This document shows, piece after piece, positions 1 to 9,412 of a stretch of 64,000 nucleotides of DNA. Origin of the DNA: Arthrobacter sp. B0490. Lineage in GTDB: Bacteria; Actinomycetota; Actinomycetes; Actinomycetales; Micrococcaceae. A program made the position numbers and the translations under genes. The notes beneath the pieces were generated by a model. That model did no database searches, was not told where the DNA came from, and worked only from the letters and a program-made list of their open reading frames with translations. How positions within the stretch are numbered: the stretch's first letter is position 1; the number at the start of each line of letters is the position of its first letter. The stretch is taken from contig NZ_PJIR01000001.1 of NCBI RefSeq assembly GCF_002929355.1, positions 1 through 64,000 of the forward strand, read 5' to 3'.

Positions 1-162
1 GCGACGATCGCCGACGGACACCACGCCGTGCTCTACGTCTGGTACGACAACGAGTTCGGCTACAGCTGCCAGGTCGTGCGCGTCATGGAGGAGATGGCCG
101 CCGTCCACCCACCCACCTACCCCGCCGCCGACACGGCCGCCGAGGTGGCCGCGGGCGTCTGA
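1..162 (+). CDS. Glyceraldehyde-3-phosphate dehydrogenase, C-terminal fragment
   Basis: Reading frame 1 is open from the first base of the window to a TGA at 160-162, giving 53 C-terminal residues; the rest of the gene lies upstream of the window. The peptide contains WYDNEFGYS followed by CQVVRVMEEM, the conserved C-terminal helix of glyceraldehyde-3-phosphate dehydrogenases, which oxidise glyceraldehyde 3-phosphate to 1,3-bisphosphoglycerate in the cytoplasm. The Phe in NEFGYS and the Ala/Pro-rich tail after the helix suggest the long (about 480-residue) GapB-like form rather than the classical glycolytic GapA. That subtype call is an inference from a short fragment. A strong inverted repeat follows the stop codon. 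Confidence 0.85.
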   Translation, partial: ATIADGHHAVLYVWYDNEFGYSCQVVRVMEEMAAVHPPTYPAADTAAEVAAGV

Positions 163-178
163 CCGGGGCATCGACGCG

Positions 179-210
179 AGGAAGGCCCGGCCGACCGGCC
201 GGGCCTTCCT
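179..210. terminator. Bidirectional terminator between the GAPDH gene and clpX
   Basis: Perfect 14-bp inverted repeat (179-192 and 197-210) with a 4-base GACC loop, ending in AAGG/CCTT runs. It sits between two convergent genes and probably serves both strands. Confidence 0.8.
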
Positions 211-224
211 CGCTGCAGCAGGTG

Positions 225-1517
225 TCAGGCGGACTTGTTGCGGCGCTTCGCGACGACTTCGTGGGAGATCAGCGTCGGTTCGGCGCGCCGTCCGACGACG
301 TCCTCGGAGATGACGACGGTCGCGATGTCCTCGCGGCTCGGCAGGTCGAACATGACCGGGAGCAGGACCTCCTCCATGATGGCGCGCAGGCCTCGTGCGC
401 CGGTGCCGCGGTCGAGGGCGAGATTCGCGATCGCCTCGAGCGCCTTCGGCTCGAAGACCAGCTCGACGCCGTCGAGCAGGAACATCTTCTGGTACTGCTT
501 CATGAGCGCGTTCTTGGGCTCGGTCAGGATCTGCATGAGCGCCGGACGGTCGAGGTGCGTGACCGTGGTGATGACGGGGAGGCGGCCGATGAACTCGGGG
601 ATCAGGCCGAACTTCAGGAGGTCCTCCGGCATGACGTCGCCGTAGCTGACCTCCTCGTTCTTGAGGGAGCTCAGCGGTGCGCCGAAGCCGATACCCTTGC
701 GGCCGGCCCGGGAACCGATGATCTCCTCGAGGCCCGCGAACGCGCCGGCGACGATGAACAGCACGTTGGTGGTGTCGATCTGGATGAATTCCTGGTGGGG
801 GTGCTTGCGCCCGCCCTGCGGGGGCACCGACGCGACCGTCCCCTCGAGGATCTTCAGGAGGGCCTGCTGGACGCCCTCGCCGGACACGTCGCGCGTGATC
901 GACGGGTTCTCGCTCTTCCGCGAGATCTTGTCGATCTCGTCGATGTAGATGATGCCCTGCTCCGCCTTCTTCACGTCGTAGTCGGCGGCCTGGATGAGCT
1001 TGAGGAGGATGTTCTCGACGTCCTCGCCGACGTAGCCCGCCTCGGTGAGGGCCGTCGCGTCGGCGACGGCGAACGGGACGTTCAGCCGGCGGGCCAGGGT
1101 CTGGGCGAGGTAGGTCTTCCCGCAGCCCGTGGGGCCGATGAGGAGGATGTTCGATTTCGCGATCTCGACGTCCTCGGTCTCGGCCGCGTCGGCGAGCGTG
1201 CCGGCGGCACGGGGGCCGTTGCCGGACTGGATGCGCTTGTAGTGGTTGTACACGGCGACCGCGAGGGACCGCTTGGCCGGCTCCTGGCCGACGACGTATT
1301 CCTGCAGGAAATCGAAGATCTCGCGGGGCTTGGGCAGCTCGAACGTGCCGAGATCCGCCACCTCGGAGAGTTCCTCCTCGATGATCTCGTTGCACAGGTC
1401 GATGCACTCGTCGCAGATGTACACGCCGGGGCCGGCAATCAGCTTCCGGACCTGCTTCTGGCTCTTCCCGCAGAAGGAGCACTTGAGCAGATCGGTGCTC
1501 TCACCAATGCGAGCCAT
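225..1517 (-). CDS. clpX: ATP-dependent Clp protease ATP-binding subunit ClpX
   Basis: 430 residues, the usual length. It is the AAA+ unfoldase that recognises tagged substrates and threads them into the ClpP1P2 chamber. The N-terminal zinc-binding domain has four cysteines (13, 16, 35, 38) in CSFC and CDEC. Walker A is GPTGCGKT at 128-135 and Walker B is IIYIDEID near residue 191. A GIGFGA segment near residue 270 corresponds to the IGF loop that docks on ClpP. The ATG start has AAGGGG eight bases upstream. It lies downstream of clpP1 and clpP2 on the same strand but is separated from clpP2 by 166 bp containing two hairpins, so it may also have its own promoter. Confidence 0.97.
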   Translation of the reverse strand: MARIGESTDLLKCSFCGKSQKQVRKLIAGPGVYICDECIDLCNEIIEEELSEVADLGTFELPKPREIFDFLQEYVVGQEPAKRSLAVAVYNHYKRIQSGNGPRAAGTLADAAETEDVEIAKSNILLIGPTGCGKTYLAQTLARRLNVPFAVADATALTEAGYVGEDVENILLKLIQAADYDVKKAEQGIIYIDEIDKISRKSENPSITRDVSGEGVQQALLKILEGTVASVPPQGGRKHPHQEFIQIDTTNVLFIVAGAFAGLEEIIGSRAGRKGIGFGAPLSSLKNEEVSYGDVMPEDLLKFGLIPEFIGRLPVITTVTHLDRPALMQILTEPKNALMKQYQKMFLLDGVELVFEPKALEAIANLALDRGTGARGLRAIMEEVLLPVMFDLPSREDIATVVISEDVVGRRAEPTLISHEVVAKRRNKSA

Positions 1518-1593
1518 GGTTCAATCCCCTTAGGTATTACACGATTGCTATGACCACTCTAGGCCACATGGCCGCGGGGGCCAGTATCAAAAT

Positions 1594-1622
1594 GCCCGTG
1601 GTGCCTATGCGGCGCCACGGGC
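1594..1622 (-). terminator. Terminator or attenuator between clpP2 and clpX
   Basis: 12-bp stem (1594-1605 with 1611-1622, one G-T wobble) and a 5-base loop. Read on the minus strand it is followed by ATTTTGAT, a short T-run, so it resembles a Rho-independent terminator for the clpP1P2 transcript. A second hairpin (1639-1649 with 1665-1675) lies just upstream of it. Confidence 0.55.
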
Positions 1623-1683
1623 GATGAACCTGCCGAACGGCGCATCCGAGGGCCCCAGGGACCGTCGGATGCGCCGTCCCCGG

Positions 1684-2358
1684 CTAGGGGGTGTTGATCT
1701 TCGGCGGGGTGATCTTGCGCGAGTTGAGGACCTCGTCCACCAGGCCGTACGCGACGGCGTCGGCGGCGGTGAGGATCTTGTCGCGCTCGATGTCGATGTT
1801 GACCTGCTCCGGGGTGCGGCCCGAGTGCAGGGCCAGCGTGTCCTCGAGCCAGGTCCTCATGCGCATGACCTCGTTGGCCTGGATCTCCAGGTCGGAGGCC
1901 TGGCCACCCTGACCGCCGGAGAGGGCCGGCTGGTGGATCAGCACGCGTGCGTTCGGCAGGGCGAGGCGCTTGCCCGGCGCGCCTGCGGCCAGCAGGACGG
2001 CGGCGGCACTGGCTGCCTGGCCGAGGCAGACGGTCTGGACCTCGGGACGGATGAACTGCATGGTGTCGTAGATCGCCGTCATCGCGGTGAAGGATCCACC
2101 CGGCGAGTTGATGTAGAGCGTGATGTCGCGCTCGGGGTCCGTGGACTCGAGGACGAGCAGCTGGGCCATGACGTCGTCCGCGGACGCGTCGTCGACCTGC
2201 GTGCCGAGGAAGATGATGCGGTCCTCGAACAGCTTGGTGTAGGGGTCCTGGCGCTTGAACCCGTAGGGGGTGCGCTCCTCGAACTGGGGAAGGATGTAGC
2301 GGCTCGTGGGGAGGTTCCCCGCACTGGATCCCGCGGCTGCCTGGAAATCGTGATTCAT
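1684..2358 (-). CDS. clpP2: ATP-dependent Clp protease proteolytic subunit ClpP2
   Basis: 224-residue serine peptidase of family S14, the second of two ClpP paralogues that in actinobacteria assemble into a mixed ClpP1P2 tetradecamer. The nucleophile is Ser117 in GQAASAAAV and the catalytic His is His142 in VLIHQP; an acidic segment with IERDKIL near residue 183 supplies the Asp. The AASAAAV context is typical of ClpP2 rather than ClpP1, which has ASMG. The ATG start is 46 bases after the clpP1 stop, so the two are almost certainly co-transcribed. The product degrades ssrA-tagged and regulatory proteins with ClpX or ClpC1. Confidence 0.96.
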   Translation of the reverse strand: MNHDFQAAAGSSAGNLPTSRYILPQFEERTPYGFKRQDPYTKLFEDRIIFLGTQVDDASADDVMAQLLVLESTDPERDITLYINSPGGSFTAMTAIYDTMQFIRPEVQTVCLGQAASAAAVLLAAGAPGKRLALPNARVLIHQPALSGGQGGQASDLEIQANEVMRMRTWLEDTLALHSGRTPEQVNIDIERDKILTAADAVAYGLVDEVLNSRKITPPKINTP

Positions 2359-2404
2359 GGTGTCTCCTGGTGGACGACTGGTAGGAGTGGGGCTGCTGCG
2401 CGGA

Positions 2405-3031
2405 CTACGCGGTCTGCTCGGTGCCGCCGCCGCCCGCGACGGAGCCGGAGTGCGCGGAGATGTGGTCGAAGAAGCCGTAGTCGAGGGCCTCCTGGGCCGT
2501 GAACCACTTGTCGCGGTCGTTGTCCTTCAGGATGGTCTCGACGGTCTGGCCCGTCTGCTCGGCCGTGAGTTCGGCCATGACGCGCTTCATGTGGAGGATG
2601 AGCTCCGCCTGGATGCGGATGTCGGTCGCCGTGCCGCCGATGCCTCCGGAGGGCTGGTGCATGAGGATGCGTGCGTGCGGGGTGGCGTAGCGCTTGCCCT
2701 TCGTGCCCGAGGACAGCAGGAACTGTCCCATCGACGCGGCCAGGCCGGTGGCGACGGTCACGACGTCGTTCGGGATGAACTGCATGGTGTCGTAGATCGC
2801 CATGCCCGCGGTCACGGACCCGCCGGGCGAGTTGATGTAGAGGTAGATGTCGCGCTCCGGGTCCTCGGCCGACAGGAGGAGCAGCTGGGAGCAGATGGCG
2901 TTCGCGTTGTCGTCGCGGACCTCGGAACCGAGCCAGATGATGCGCTCCTTGAGGAGCCGGTTGTAGATGTAGTCGTCACGACCGGCCGCTTCGGGGCCTG
3001 CCATGCTCGGGGTGCGTGGTTCGGTTGCCAT
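2405..3031 (-). CDS. clpP1: ATP-dependent Clp protease proteolytic subunit ClpP1
   Basis: 208-residue ClpP. The catalytic residues are Ser100 in LAASMG and His125 in ILMHQP, with an Asp in NDRDKW near 172-174. It is the first gene of the clpP1-clpP2 pair, transcribed away from tig. In characterised actinobacteria both subunits are needed for an active protease. The upstream region carries a candidate ClgR operator (3144-3160), so expression is probably stress-responsive. The start is ATG at 3031, and the annotated length matches ClpP1 of relatives. Confidence 0.96.
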   Translation of the reverse strand: MATEPRTPSMAGPEAAGRDDYIYNRLLKERIIWLGSEVRDDNANAICSQLLLLSAEDPERDIYLYINSPGGSVTAGMAIYDTMQFIPNDVVTVATGLAASMGQFLLSSGTKGKRYATPHARILMHQPSGGIGGTATDIRIQAELILHMKRVMAELTAEQTGQTVETILKDNDRDKWFTAQEALDYGFFDHISAHSGSVAGGGGTEQTA

Positions 3032-3143
3032 TGACGTTGACCTCTCACTCTGGCGGGTGGTTGCCTCTTCGGCCTACCCGTCCTTTTGTCTCTTCTTGGA
3101 CACTAACCCGCTGTCCTGCCGATTTGCTCCCGCTCGGGGAACT

Positions 3144-3160
3144 GTTCGCTGACGGCGCAC
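3144..3160 (-). promoter_or_regulatory. Candidate ClgR operator upstream of clpP1P2
   Basis: The sequence GTTCGCTGACGGCGCAC is a near-perfect inverted repeat, GTTCGC-N5-GCGCAC, differing by one base from GTTCGC-N5-GCGAAC. Its core fits CGC-Y-N-A-N-R-GCG, the ClgR consensus as I recall it from corynebacteria. It lies about 113 bases upstream of the clpP1 start codon. ClgR is the actinobacterial activator of clp genes. Binding here is an inference. Confidence 0.55.
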
Positions 3161-3280
3161 GGTGGCCGCGCAGGCTCGGGCAGGCCTCCGGCAGGTCTCT
3201 TTCCGCCGTCGCCCCCGGGCCTTAACGCGGCAGCGGTGCCGCGCCCGAAGGCTGCGGCACCGCTGTCGGCGTGGCTGGTC

Positions 3281-4822
3281 CTACTCGGCGACCGGCTTCT
3301 TGCGCGGCGCGCGCTTCTTCTTCGGCGCCTCGGCGGCTTCGGGCTCCTCCGTGGCGGCGGAGTCGGCTGCTGCAGCATCCGTCGGCTCGGCCTCGGCGGC
3401 GTCCGCCTCGACTGCCTCCGCTTCGGCGGCCTCGGGCTCGACGACGTCGGTCCCGGTCGCATCGATGTCCTCGACGGCGTCCTGTCCGGTCTCGATGTCT
3501 TCGGCCTGCAGGGCGTCGTCCTCGTCGCCCGCGGGGCGGACGAAGTCGCTGAGGTCGACGGTGGCACCGTTGGTGTCGGTGACGGTCGCGTATTCGAGGA
3601 CCTTGGCGAGGGCCTTGCGGCGACGGACCTCTCCGACGATCATCGGGACCTGGCCGCTCGAGTCGAGCATCTGCGCGAACTGGTTCGGCTCCATGCCGTA
3701 CTGGCCGGCCGTGGAGACGATGTAGTCGATCAGCTCGCTCTGGCTGACGCCGACCTCCTCCTTCTCCGCGACGGCGTCGAGGATGACCTCGTTCTGGAAG
3801 GCACGCTCCGTGTTGGTGCGGATCTCCGCGCGGTGCTCCTCGGTGTCGTGGTCCTCGGCCGCGGTGTGGGCGTTCTCGCCGTTGAAGTGCTGCTCGAGCT
3901 GCTCCTCGACGACGCTCTCCGGGACGGGCACGGCGACGAGCTCGATGAGCTTGTCCAGGACCTTGTCCCGCGCCTCGACGCCCTGGTCCATGAGCTTCGA
4001 CTCGGAGGCCTGCTTCGCCAGGTCGGCGCGCAGCTCCTCGGCCGTGTCGAACTCGCTGGCGAGCTGGGCGAACTCGTCGTCGACCGCGGGGAGCTCGCGC
4101 TCCTTGACGGCCTTGACGAGGACCGTGACCTGCGCGTCGGCGCCGGCGTGCTCGCCGCCGGCCAGCTTGGTCTCGAACGTGGCGCTCTCGTCCGTCGACA
4201 GTCCCGTGACCGCCTCGTCCATGCCCTCGAGCATCGTGCCGGAGCCGATCTGGTAGGACAGGTCCTGGGCCGAGTCGACCTCGTCTCCGTCGACCGACGC
4301 GGTGAGGTCGATGGTGAGGAAGTCGCCGTCCCTGGAGGGGCGGTCCACCGAGGTGAGCGTGCCGAAGCGGCCGCGCAGCTCGTCCATGGCCTTCTGGATG
4401 TCCTCGTCGGACGCCTCGACGGGCTCGACGGTGACGTCGAGGCCCTTGTAGTCGGGAAGTTCGATCTCGGGGCGGATGTCCAGCTCGACCGTGAAGGTCA
4501 GCTGGCCGTCCTTCTTCGCAGGATCGGGGACCTCGGTGATCTCGACCTCGGGGCGGCTCAGCGGACGGATGCCCGTCTCCTGCACGGCGCTCTGGTAGAA
4601 GCCGTTCAGGCCGTCGTTGATCGCGGTCTCGATCACGTAGCCGCGGCCGACCCGCTGGTCGATGAGCTGCTGGGGGACCTTACCCTTGCGGAAGCCTGGA
4701 ACCTGGACCTGGGTGGCGATCGTCTTGTAGGCCTCGTCGATGCTCGGCTTCAGTTCCTCGAAGGGGACCTCGACGTTCAGCTTCACCCGGGTGGGGGAAA
4801 GGGTTTCAACAGCGCTCTTCAC
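3281..4822 (-). CDS. tig: Trigger factor (ribosome-associated peptidyl-prolyl isomerase)
   Basis: 513 residues. It is the chaperone that binds the ribosome tunnel exit through the GFRKGKVP signature at residues 43-50 and folds nascent chains. The N-terminal ribosome-binding, central FKBP-like and C-terminal arm domains run to about residue 430. They are followed by a long Ala/Glu/Asp-rich tail ending in the basic [10 protein letters not shown] chose the GTG at 4822 because AGGAG lies nine bases upstream. A longer open frame to 4948 would run through tRNA-Pro and is rejected. It is upstream of clpP1P2 on the same strand, the conserved tig-clp order. Confidence 0.96.
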   Translation of the reverse strand: MKSAVETLSPTRVKLNVEVPFEELKPSIDEAYKTIATQVQVPGFRKGKVPQQLIDQRVGRGYVIETAINDGLNGFYQSAVQETGIRPLSRPEVEITEVPDPAKKDGQLTFTVELDIRPEIELPDYKGLDVTVEPVEASDEDIQKAMDELRGRFGTLTSVDRPSRDGDFLTIDLTASVDGDEVDSAQDLSYQIGSGTMLEGMDEAVTGLSTDESATFETKLAGGEHAGADAQVTVLVKAVKERELPAVDDEFAQLASEFDTAEELRADLAKQASESKLMDQGVEARDKVLDKLIELVAVPVPESVVEEQLEQHFNGENAHTAAEDHDTEEHRAEIRTNTERAFQNEVILDAVAEKEEVGVSQSELIDYIVSTAGQYGMEPNQFAQMLDSSGQVPMIVGEVRRRKALAKVLEYATVTDTNGATVDLSDFVRPAGDEDDALQAEDIETGQDAVEDIDATGTDVVEPEAAEAEAVEADAAEAEPTDAAAADSAATEEPEAAEAPKKKRAPRKKPVAE

Positions 4823-4890
4823 AGCGTAGGACTCCTGGATGATTGGGATTGGTTCTGCAGCGGAGGCACTTTCCTCATCACACGACAGAG

Positions 4891-4964
<74 letters not shown>

Positions 4965-5076
4965 TAAGTGCGACTGTCAGTCTACGCACCTTTGCGCGAA
5001 CGGCGCACATTTGGCGATCGCGCGGCTGCTGTGGTGTAGTTGTAGGCGTTCCACGGGGCCGCAGCAATGCTCCCGC

Positions 5077-5147
5077 GGGGCTGTAGCTTAGTGGTAAAGC
5101 CTCTGTCTTCCAAACAGATGATGCGAGTTCGATTCTCGTCAGCCCCT
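5077..5147 (+). tRNA. tRNA-Gly (anticodon TCC)
   Basis: 71-nt cloverleaf. Acceptor GGGGCTG pairs with CAGCCCC, discriminator T. The anticodon stem-loop CTGTCTTCCAAACAG places TCC at the anticodon. No encoded CCA. It is divergent from tRNA-Pro, 112 bases away. Confidence 0.96.
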
Positions 5148-5171
5148 CTCCCCCGGCCCGCACGGGCCTTC

Positions 5172-5194
5172 CACCCGGACCTCGAGTCCGGGTG
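5172..5194 (+). terminator. Terminator after tRNA-Gly
   Basis: Perfect 9-bp inverted repeat (5172-5180 and 5186-5194) with loop CTCGA, followed by TCCTGCTTT. It lies 24 bases past the tRNA. Confidence 0.65.
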
Positions 5195-5238
5195 TCCTGC
5201 TTTAAGCCGCGTGTCCGGCCGCGTACCCGCTGCGACCC

Positions 5239-6123
5239 TCAGTCCGCCTGGCACTGCGGGCACCAGTACACGGTCCGCGCCGCCATGTCCGCCGTCAGGA
5301 TGGGGGTGGCGCAGCGACGGCACGGTTCCCCCGTCCGCTTGTACACGTAGTGCGGCGCCGACCGCTTGGGCCTGCCGTTCCGGGCCTCCGCCGTGGTCGT
5401 GATGATGCGGCCCTCACGGACGCCGTCCTTCATCAGCCGTACCGTGTCCGCCCAGATCCCGGCCGCCTCGTCGTCGCGCAACTGCCGGCCCGGGCGCCAG
5501 GGGTTGATGCCCTGCAGGAACAGCACCTCGGCGCGGTAGATGTTCCCGATCCCCGCGATCACCGCCTGGTTCATGAGCTGGATGCCGACGGGCGTGATGC
5601 TCGCCATCACCCTGCGGACGAAGACGCCTCCGTCCGATGTGGACTGGAGCGGATCGGGCCCGAGCTTCGCCCGCGCGGCATCCTCCTCGGCTCCGGTGAT
5701 CACCTCGCAGGCCGTCGGCCCGCGCAGGTCGGCCCACCCGTGCGCCGAGACGAGCCGCACGCGTACCGCGCCGACGGGCTCGGGCGGACCGGCGTAGGAC
5801 GACGGACCGTGCCCGTCGCCGGACGGCTGAGGCGACTGCCTCCCGCGGCGGGGCGCCCCGATGCTCGAGGCGCCGCGGAACGTCGGATCGCCCCCGAAGC
5901 TCCACGCCCCGTACAGGCCCAGATGGACGCGGAGCACCCTGTCGTCGTCGAACCTCAGGAACATCTGCTTGCCGTGGGCCAGCGCGCTCAGCAACGTGCC
6001 GCCGTCGAGCAGCGCGGCTCCCGCCGCGAAGCGTCCCTGCGGGCTGGACACCGCCAGCTGCTCGCCGGCGAAGACGGAGCCGAACTGCTTCGCCAGCCGG
6101 TGGACCGAATGGCCCTCAGGCAA
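5239..6123 (-). CDS. nei1: Fpg/Nei family DNA glycosylase (endonuclease VIII-like, Nei1)
   Basis: 294 residues. This is a base-excision repair glycosylase/AP lyase removing oxidised pyrimidines and other damaged bases. The N-terminus MPEGHSVHRLA supplies the catalytic Pro1 (after Met removal) and Glu2 of the H2TH superfamily. The H2TH region is near residues 165-200, with the segment NQAVIAGIGNIYRAEVLF. A C-terminal zinc finger has CRRC and CPQC, and the DNA-binding ITTTAEARNGRPKR precedes it. The MPEGHS start and position next to rpiB match mycobacterial Nei1. The start overlaps the end of rpiB by eight bases, so the two are coupled. Confidence 0.93.
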   Translation of the reverse strand: MPEGHSVHRLAKQFGSVFAGEQLAVSSPQGRFAAGAALLDGGTLLSALAHGKQMFLRFDDDRVLRVHLGLYGAWSFGGDPTFRGASSIGAPRRGRQSPQPSGDGHGPSSYAGPPEPVGAVRVRLVSAHGWADLRGPTACEVITGAEEDAARAKLGPDPLQSTSDGGVFVRRVMASITPVGIQLMNQAVIAGIGNIYRAEVLFLQGINPWRPGRQLRDDEAAGIWADTVRLMKDGVREGRIITTTAEARNGRPKRSAPHYVYKRTGEPCRRCATPILTADMAARTVYWCPQCQAD

Positions 6124-6592
6124 TGTTTCCCGTTTCCTCGAAGCGCGCTATCTGGGCGATCCTGCGGCTGTGCCGCTCGGCGCCGCTGAACGGCTCGGCG
6201 AGGAACGCCTCGATGATCGAGGTCGCCTCCTCCACGGTGTGCTGGCGGCCTCCGACAGCGACGATGTTCGCGTCGTTGTGCTGGCGGGCCAGTCGCGCGG
6301 TGTCCAGGTTCCAGGCGAGTGCCGCCCGGACGCCCTGCACCTTGTTCGCGGCGATCTGCTCACCGTTGCCGGAGCCCCCGAGCACGATCCCGAGCGCATC
6401 CACCCCCGCGGCCCGGTCCGCGACGACGGCCTGCGCGGCGGCGATGCAGAAGGACGGGTAGTCGTCCTCGGGGTCGTACGACGCGGGGCCGTGGTCGACG
6501 ACGTCGTATCCCGCGGCGGTGAGGTGCGAGAGCAGGGAGGCACTCAGCTCCATGCCGGCGTGGTCTGTGGCGAGGTGGACGCGCATGGACAT
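6116..6592 (-). CDS. rpiB: Ribose-5-phosphate isomerase B
   Basis: 158 residues. It interconverts ribose 5-phosphate and ribulose 5-phosphate in the pentose phosphate pathway. The N-terminus has the ATDHAG motif, and GGSGNGEQIAANKV carries a Glu at the position used as catalytic base in the mycobacterial type. The enteric type uses a Cys in CGTG instead. AAGGA lies upstream of the ATG at 6592; an alternative ATG two codons downstream would give the same core. It is co-transcribed with nei1. Confidence 0.95.
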   Translation of the reverse strand: MSMRVHLATDHAGMELSASLLSHLTAAGYDVVDHGPASYDPEDDYPSFCIAAAQAVVADRAAGVDALGIVLGGSGNGEQIAANKVQGVRAALAWNLDTARLARQHNDANIVAVGGRQHTVEEATSIIEAFLAEPFSGAERHSRRIAQIARFEETGNIA

Positions 6593-6799
6593 CTGTTCCT
6601 TCGGGACGGCGCCGGGGAACCGGCGGGACTGCGGGCATCGTCCGCCCGGCAGGGCAGGACGCCATCCAGCCTAGTCCGCACGGGCGACGCCCCCACGACG
6701 CCGGGCGCGAGCGGCGGGGTCTGGCGGAATGAGAGAATCTAAGCGCCGCGTACTCCGCACCCCCGCGCGTCGACCCCGATTCCCACCTGGAGGCGATCC

Positions 6800-9364
6800 T
6801 TGCCCGGTCTGAACCTGACGCGCGATGAAGCACGTACGCGCGCCGATCTGCTCACTGTCCACTCCTACGAGGTCACCCTCGACCTGACCCGCGGCGAGCG
6901 CGTCTTCCGGTCGACGACGGTCGTCTCCTTCGACGCGCAGCAGGGCGCATCGACGTTCATCGACGCCGTGACCGACGCCGTCCACCGCGTCGAACTGAAC
7001 GGTGTGGAACTGGACGCCGCGGAGGTCGCCGACGGCGTCCGGATCCAGCTCCCGGTGCTGGCGGCCAGCAACAGGCTCGTGGTCGAGGCCGACATGCCGT
7101 ACATGAACACGGGCGAGGGCCTGCACCGCTTCACCGACCCCGTGGACGGGGAGGTGTACCTCTACACCCAGTTCGAGGTCCCCGACTCCCGCCGCGTCTT
7201 CGCCGTCTTCGAGCAGCCGGACCTGAAGTCGAGGTTCCGCTTCACCGTCACGGCGCCGTCGCACTGGGACGTCATCTCCAACAGCGCCACGCCCGAGCCC
7301 GTACCGGCAGGCGCGGAGGGCACGGACGGCGGGGCGGGCTCCACCTGGTCCTTCGAGCCGACGCCGGTGATGTCCTCCTATGTGACAGCGCTGATCGCGG
7401 GCCCCTATCAGTCGGTGCGCAGCGAGCTCACGAGCTCGGACGGGCGGACGATCCCGCTCGGCGTCTTCGCCCGCAAGTCGCTGATGCAGTACATGGACGC
7501 CGAGAACATCTTCGCCCTCACCCGCCAGGGCTTCGCCTTCTACGAGGAGCAGTTCGGCGCGCCCTACCCGTTCGAGAAGTACGACCAGCTCTTCGTGCCC
7601 GAGTTCAATGCGGGCGCGATGGAGAACGCGGGTGCCGTCACCTTCGTCGAGACCTACGTCTTCCGGTCCCGCGTGGCCGACGCGACGGTCGAGCGGCGCG
7701 CCATCACGATCCTCCACGAACTGGCCCACATGTGGTTTGGGGACCTCGTCACCATGCGCTGGTGGAACGACCTCTGGCTGAACGAATCCTTCGCCGAGTT
7801 CATGTCGACCCTCGCCGCGGCGGAGGCCACCGAGTTCAAGCAGGCATGGACCACCTTCGCGATCCTCGAGAAGGGCTGGGCCTACCGCCAGGACCAGCTG
7901 CCCTCCACGCACCCCATCGTCGCGCAGATCACCGACCTCGAGGACGTGCAGGTCAACTTCGACGGCATCACCTACGCGAAGGGCGCCTCGGTGCTCAAGC
8001 AGCTGGTGGCCTGGGTGGGCCAGGAGGAGTTCATGCGGGGTGTCCGCCAGTACTTCGCCAAGCACTCCTGGAAGAACACCGAGCTCGTGGACCTCCTGTC
8101 CGAGCTCGAGGCCTCCAGCGGTCGCGACCTGAAGGCGTGGTCCGCCCTGTGGCTGGAGACCGCGGGCGTGAACACCCTCCGCCCCGAGATCGGCACGGAC
8201 GACGACGGCACCATCACCTCCTTCACCATCCTGCAGACGGCGATCGAGGAGTTCCCCACCATCCGCCCGCACCGCCTGGCGGTCGGCTTCTACGACCTCG
8301 ACGACGACGGCGCGCTGGTGCGGGTGCACCGGCTCGAGCTCGACGTCGACGGCGAACGCACGGACGTCCGCGACCTCGTGGGGCGTGAACGGCCCGCACT
8401 GGTCCTGCTGAACGACGACGACCTCGCCTACGCGAAGATCCGCCTCGACCCGGTGTCGCTGCGGACCTCCCTGCGCCACGTCAAGGACTTCGAGGACTCG
8501 CTCCCCCGCACGCTCGTCCTCGCCTCGGCCTGGGATGCCGCACGCGACGGCGAGACGCCGGCCCGCGACTACCTGGAGCTCGTCCTGCAGAACATCGGGG
8601 CGGAGTCGGATTCGTCCGTCGTGCTCGTGCTGCTCCGGCAGCTCGCCTCGGCGCTCGCGTTCTACGTGGACCCCGCGGACCGCGAGGCGATGTCCGACGC
8701 CGCGGCGGACAGCCTGCTCGAACTCGCCCTCGCCGCGGCCGCGGGCTCCGATGCCCAGCTGCAGTTCACGAAGGCGTTCTCCGCGCACGCCCGCACGGCG
8801 GTCCAGCTCGACCTCGTCGAGGCGATGCTCGCGGGCGACCGCGTGCCCGAGGGCCTCACCGTGGACCAGGACCTGCGTTGGGAGCTGCTGACCAGTCTCG
8901 TGGTCGGCGGACGCTCGGGAGCCGCCGGGATCGACGCCGAACTGGACCGGGACTCGACCGCGACGGGTGAACTCGCAGCAGCAGCGGCGCGGGCGGCCCT
9001 GCCGACGGCGGAGGCGAAGGAAGCCGCGTGGGCGGCGCTCGTCGATGCCACGGACCTGCCCAACGCAGCACAGCGGTCCATGATCGCCGGCTTCACCCGG
9101 GTGCACGACCGCACGCTGCTCGAGCCGTACGTGGAGCGGTACTTCGCATCGCTCCGCCAGGTGTGGGCCACCCGTACGCACGAGATCGCCCAGCAGATCG
9201 TCGTCGGCCTGTACCCCTCCCTGCAGACGACCCAGGAGACGCTGGACCGGACCGATGCCTTTTTGGCCGATCTCGGTACCGAGGCGCCGTCGCTGCGCCG
9301 CCTGGTCCTGGAGAGCCGGGACGGTATCGTGCGGGCGCTCAAGGCGCAGGCCGCGGACAGGTAG
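6800..9364 (+). CDS. pepN: Aminopeptidase N (M1 family zinc metallopeptidase)
   Basis: 854 residues. It removes N-terminal amino acids from peptides in the cytoplasm. The exopeptidase motif GAMEN is at 272-276, the zinc motif HELAH at 306-310 and the third ligand Glu in NESFAEF near 329; a catalytic Tyr is in the downstream FDGITYAKG region. The C-terminal alpha-helical ERAP1-like domain is complete. The start is TTG at 6800, preceded by CTGGAGG with a six-base gap. No signal peptide is seen. It is divergent from rpiB. Confidence 0.96.
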   Translation: MPGLNLTRDEARTRADLLTVHSYEVTLDLTRGERVFRSTTVVSFDAQQGASTFIDAVTDAVHRVELNGVELDAAEVADGVRIQLPVLAASNRLVVEADMPYMNTGEGLHRFTDPVDGEVYLYTQFEVPDSRRVFAVFEQPDLKSRFRFTVTAPSHWDVISNSATPEPVPAGAEGTDGGAGSTWSFEPTPVMSSYVTALIAGPYQSVRSELTSSDGRTIPLGVFARKSLMQYMDAENIFALTRQGFAFYEEQFGAPYPFEKYDQLFVPEFNAGAMENAGAVTFVETYVFRSRVADATVERRAITILHELAHMWFGDLVTMRWWNDLWLNESFAEFMSTLAAAEATEFKQAWTTFAILEKGWAYRQDQLPSTHPIVAQITDLEDVQVNFDGITYAKGASVLKQLVAWVGQEEFMRGVRQYFAKHSWKNTELVDLLSELEASSGRDLKAWSALWLETAGVNTLRPEIGTDDDGTITSFTILQTAIEEFPTIRPHRLAVGFYDLDDDGALVRVHRLELDVDGERTDVRDLVGRERPALVLLNDDDLAYAKIRLDPVSLRTSLRHVKDFEDSLPRTLVLASAWDAARDGETPARDYLELVLQNIGAESDSSVVLVLLRQLASALAFYVDPADREAMSDAAADSLLELALAAAAGSDAQLQFTKAFSAHARTAVQLDLVEAMLAGDRVPEGLTVDQDLRWELLTSLVVGGRSGAAGIDAELDRDSTATGELAAAAARAALPTAEAKEAAWAALVDATDLPNAAQRSMIAGFTRVHDRTLLEPYVERYFASLRQVWATRTHEIAQQIVVGLYPSLQTTQETLDRTDAFLADLGTEAPSLRRLVLESRDGIVRALKAQAADR

Positions 9365-9412
9365 GCGGGACGGGTCGATGGACGGCGGGCGTCCCCGTAC
9401 TAGGGTCGAGCC

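Noticed and set aside
3103..3567. Minus-strand frame at 3103-3567 overlapping the tig 3' end
   Set aside because: Out-of-frame shadow of the low-complexity tig tail with no start signal.
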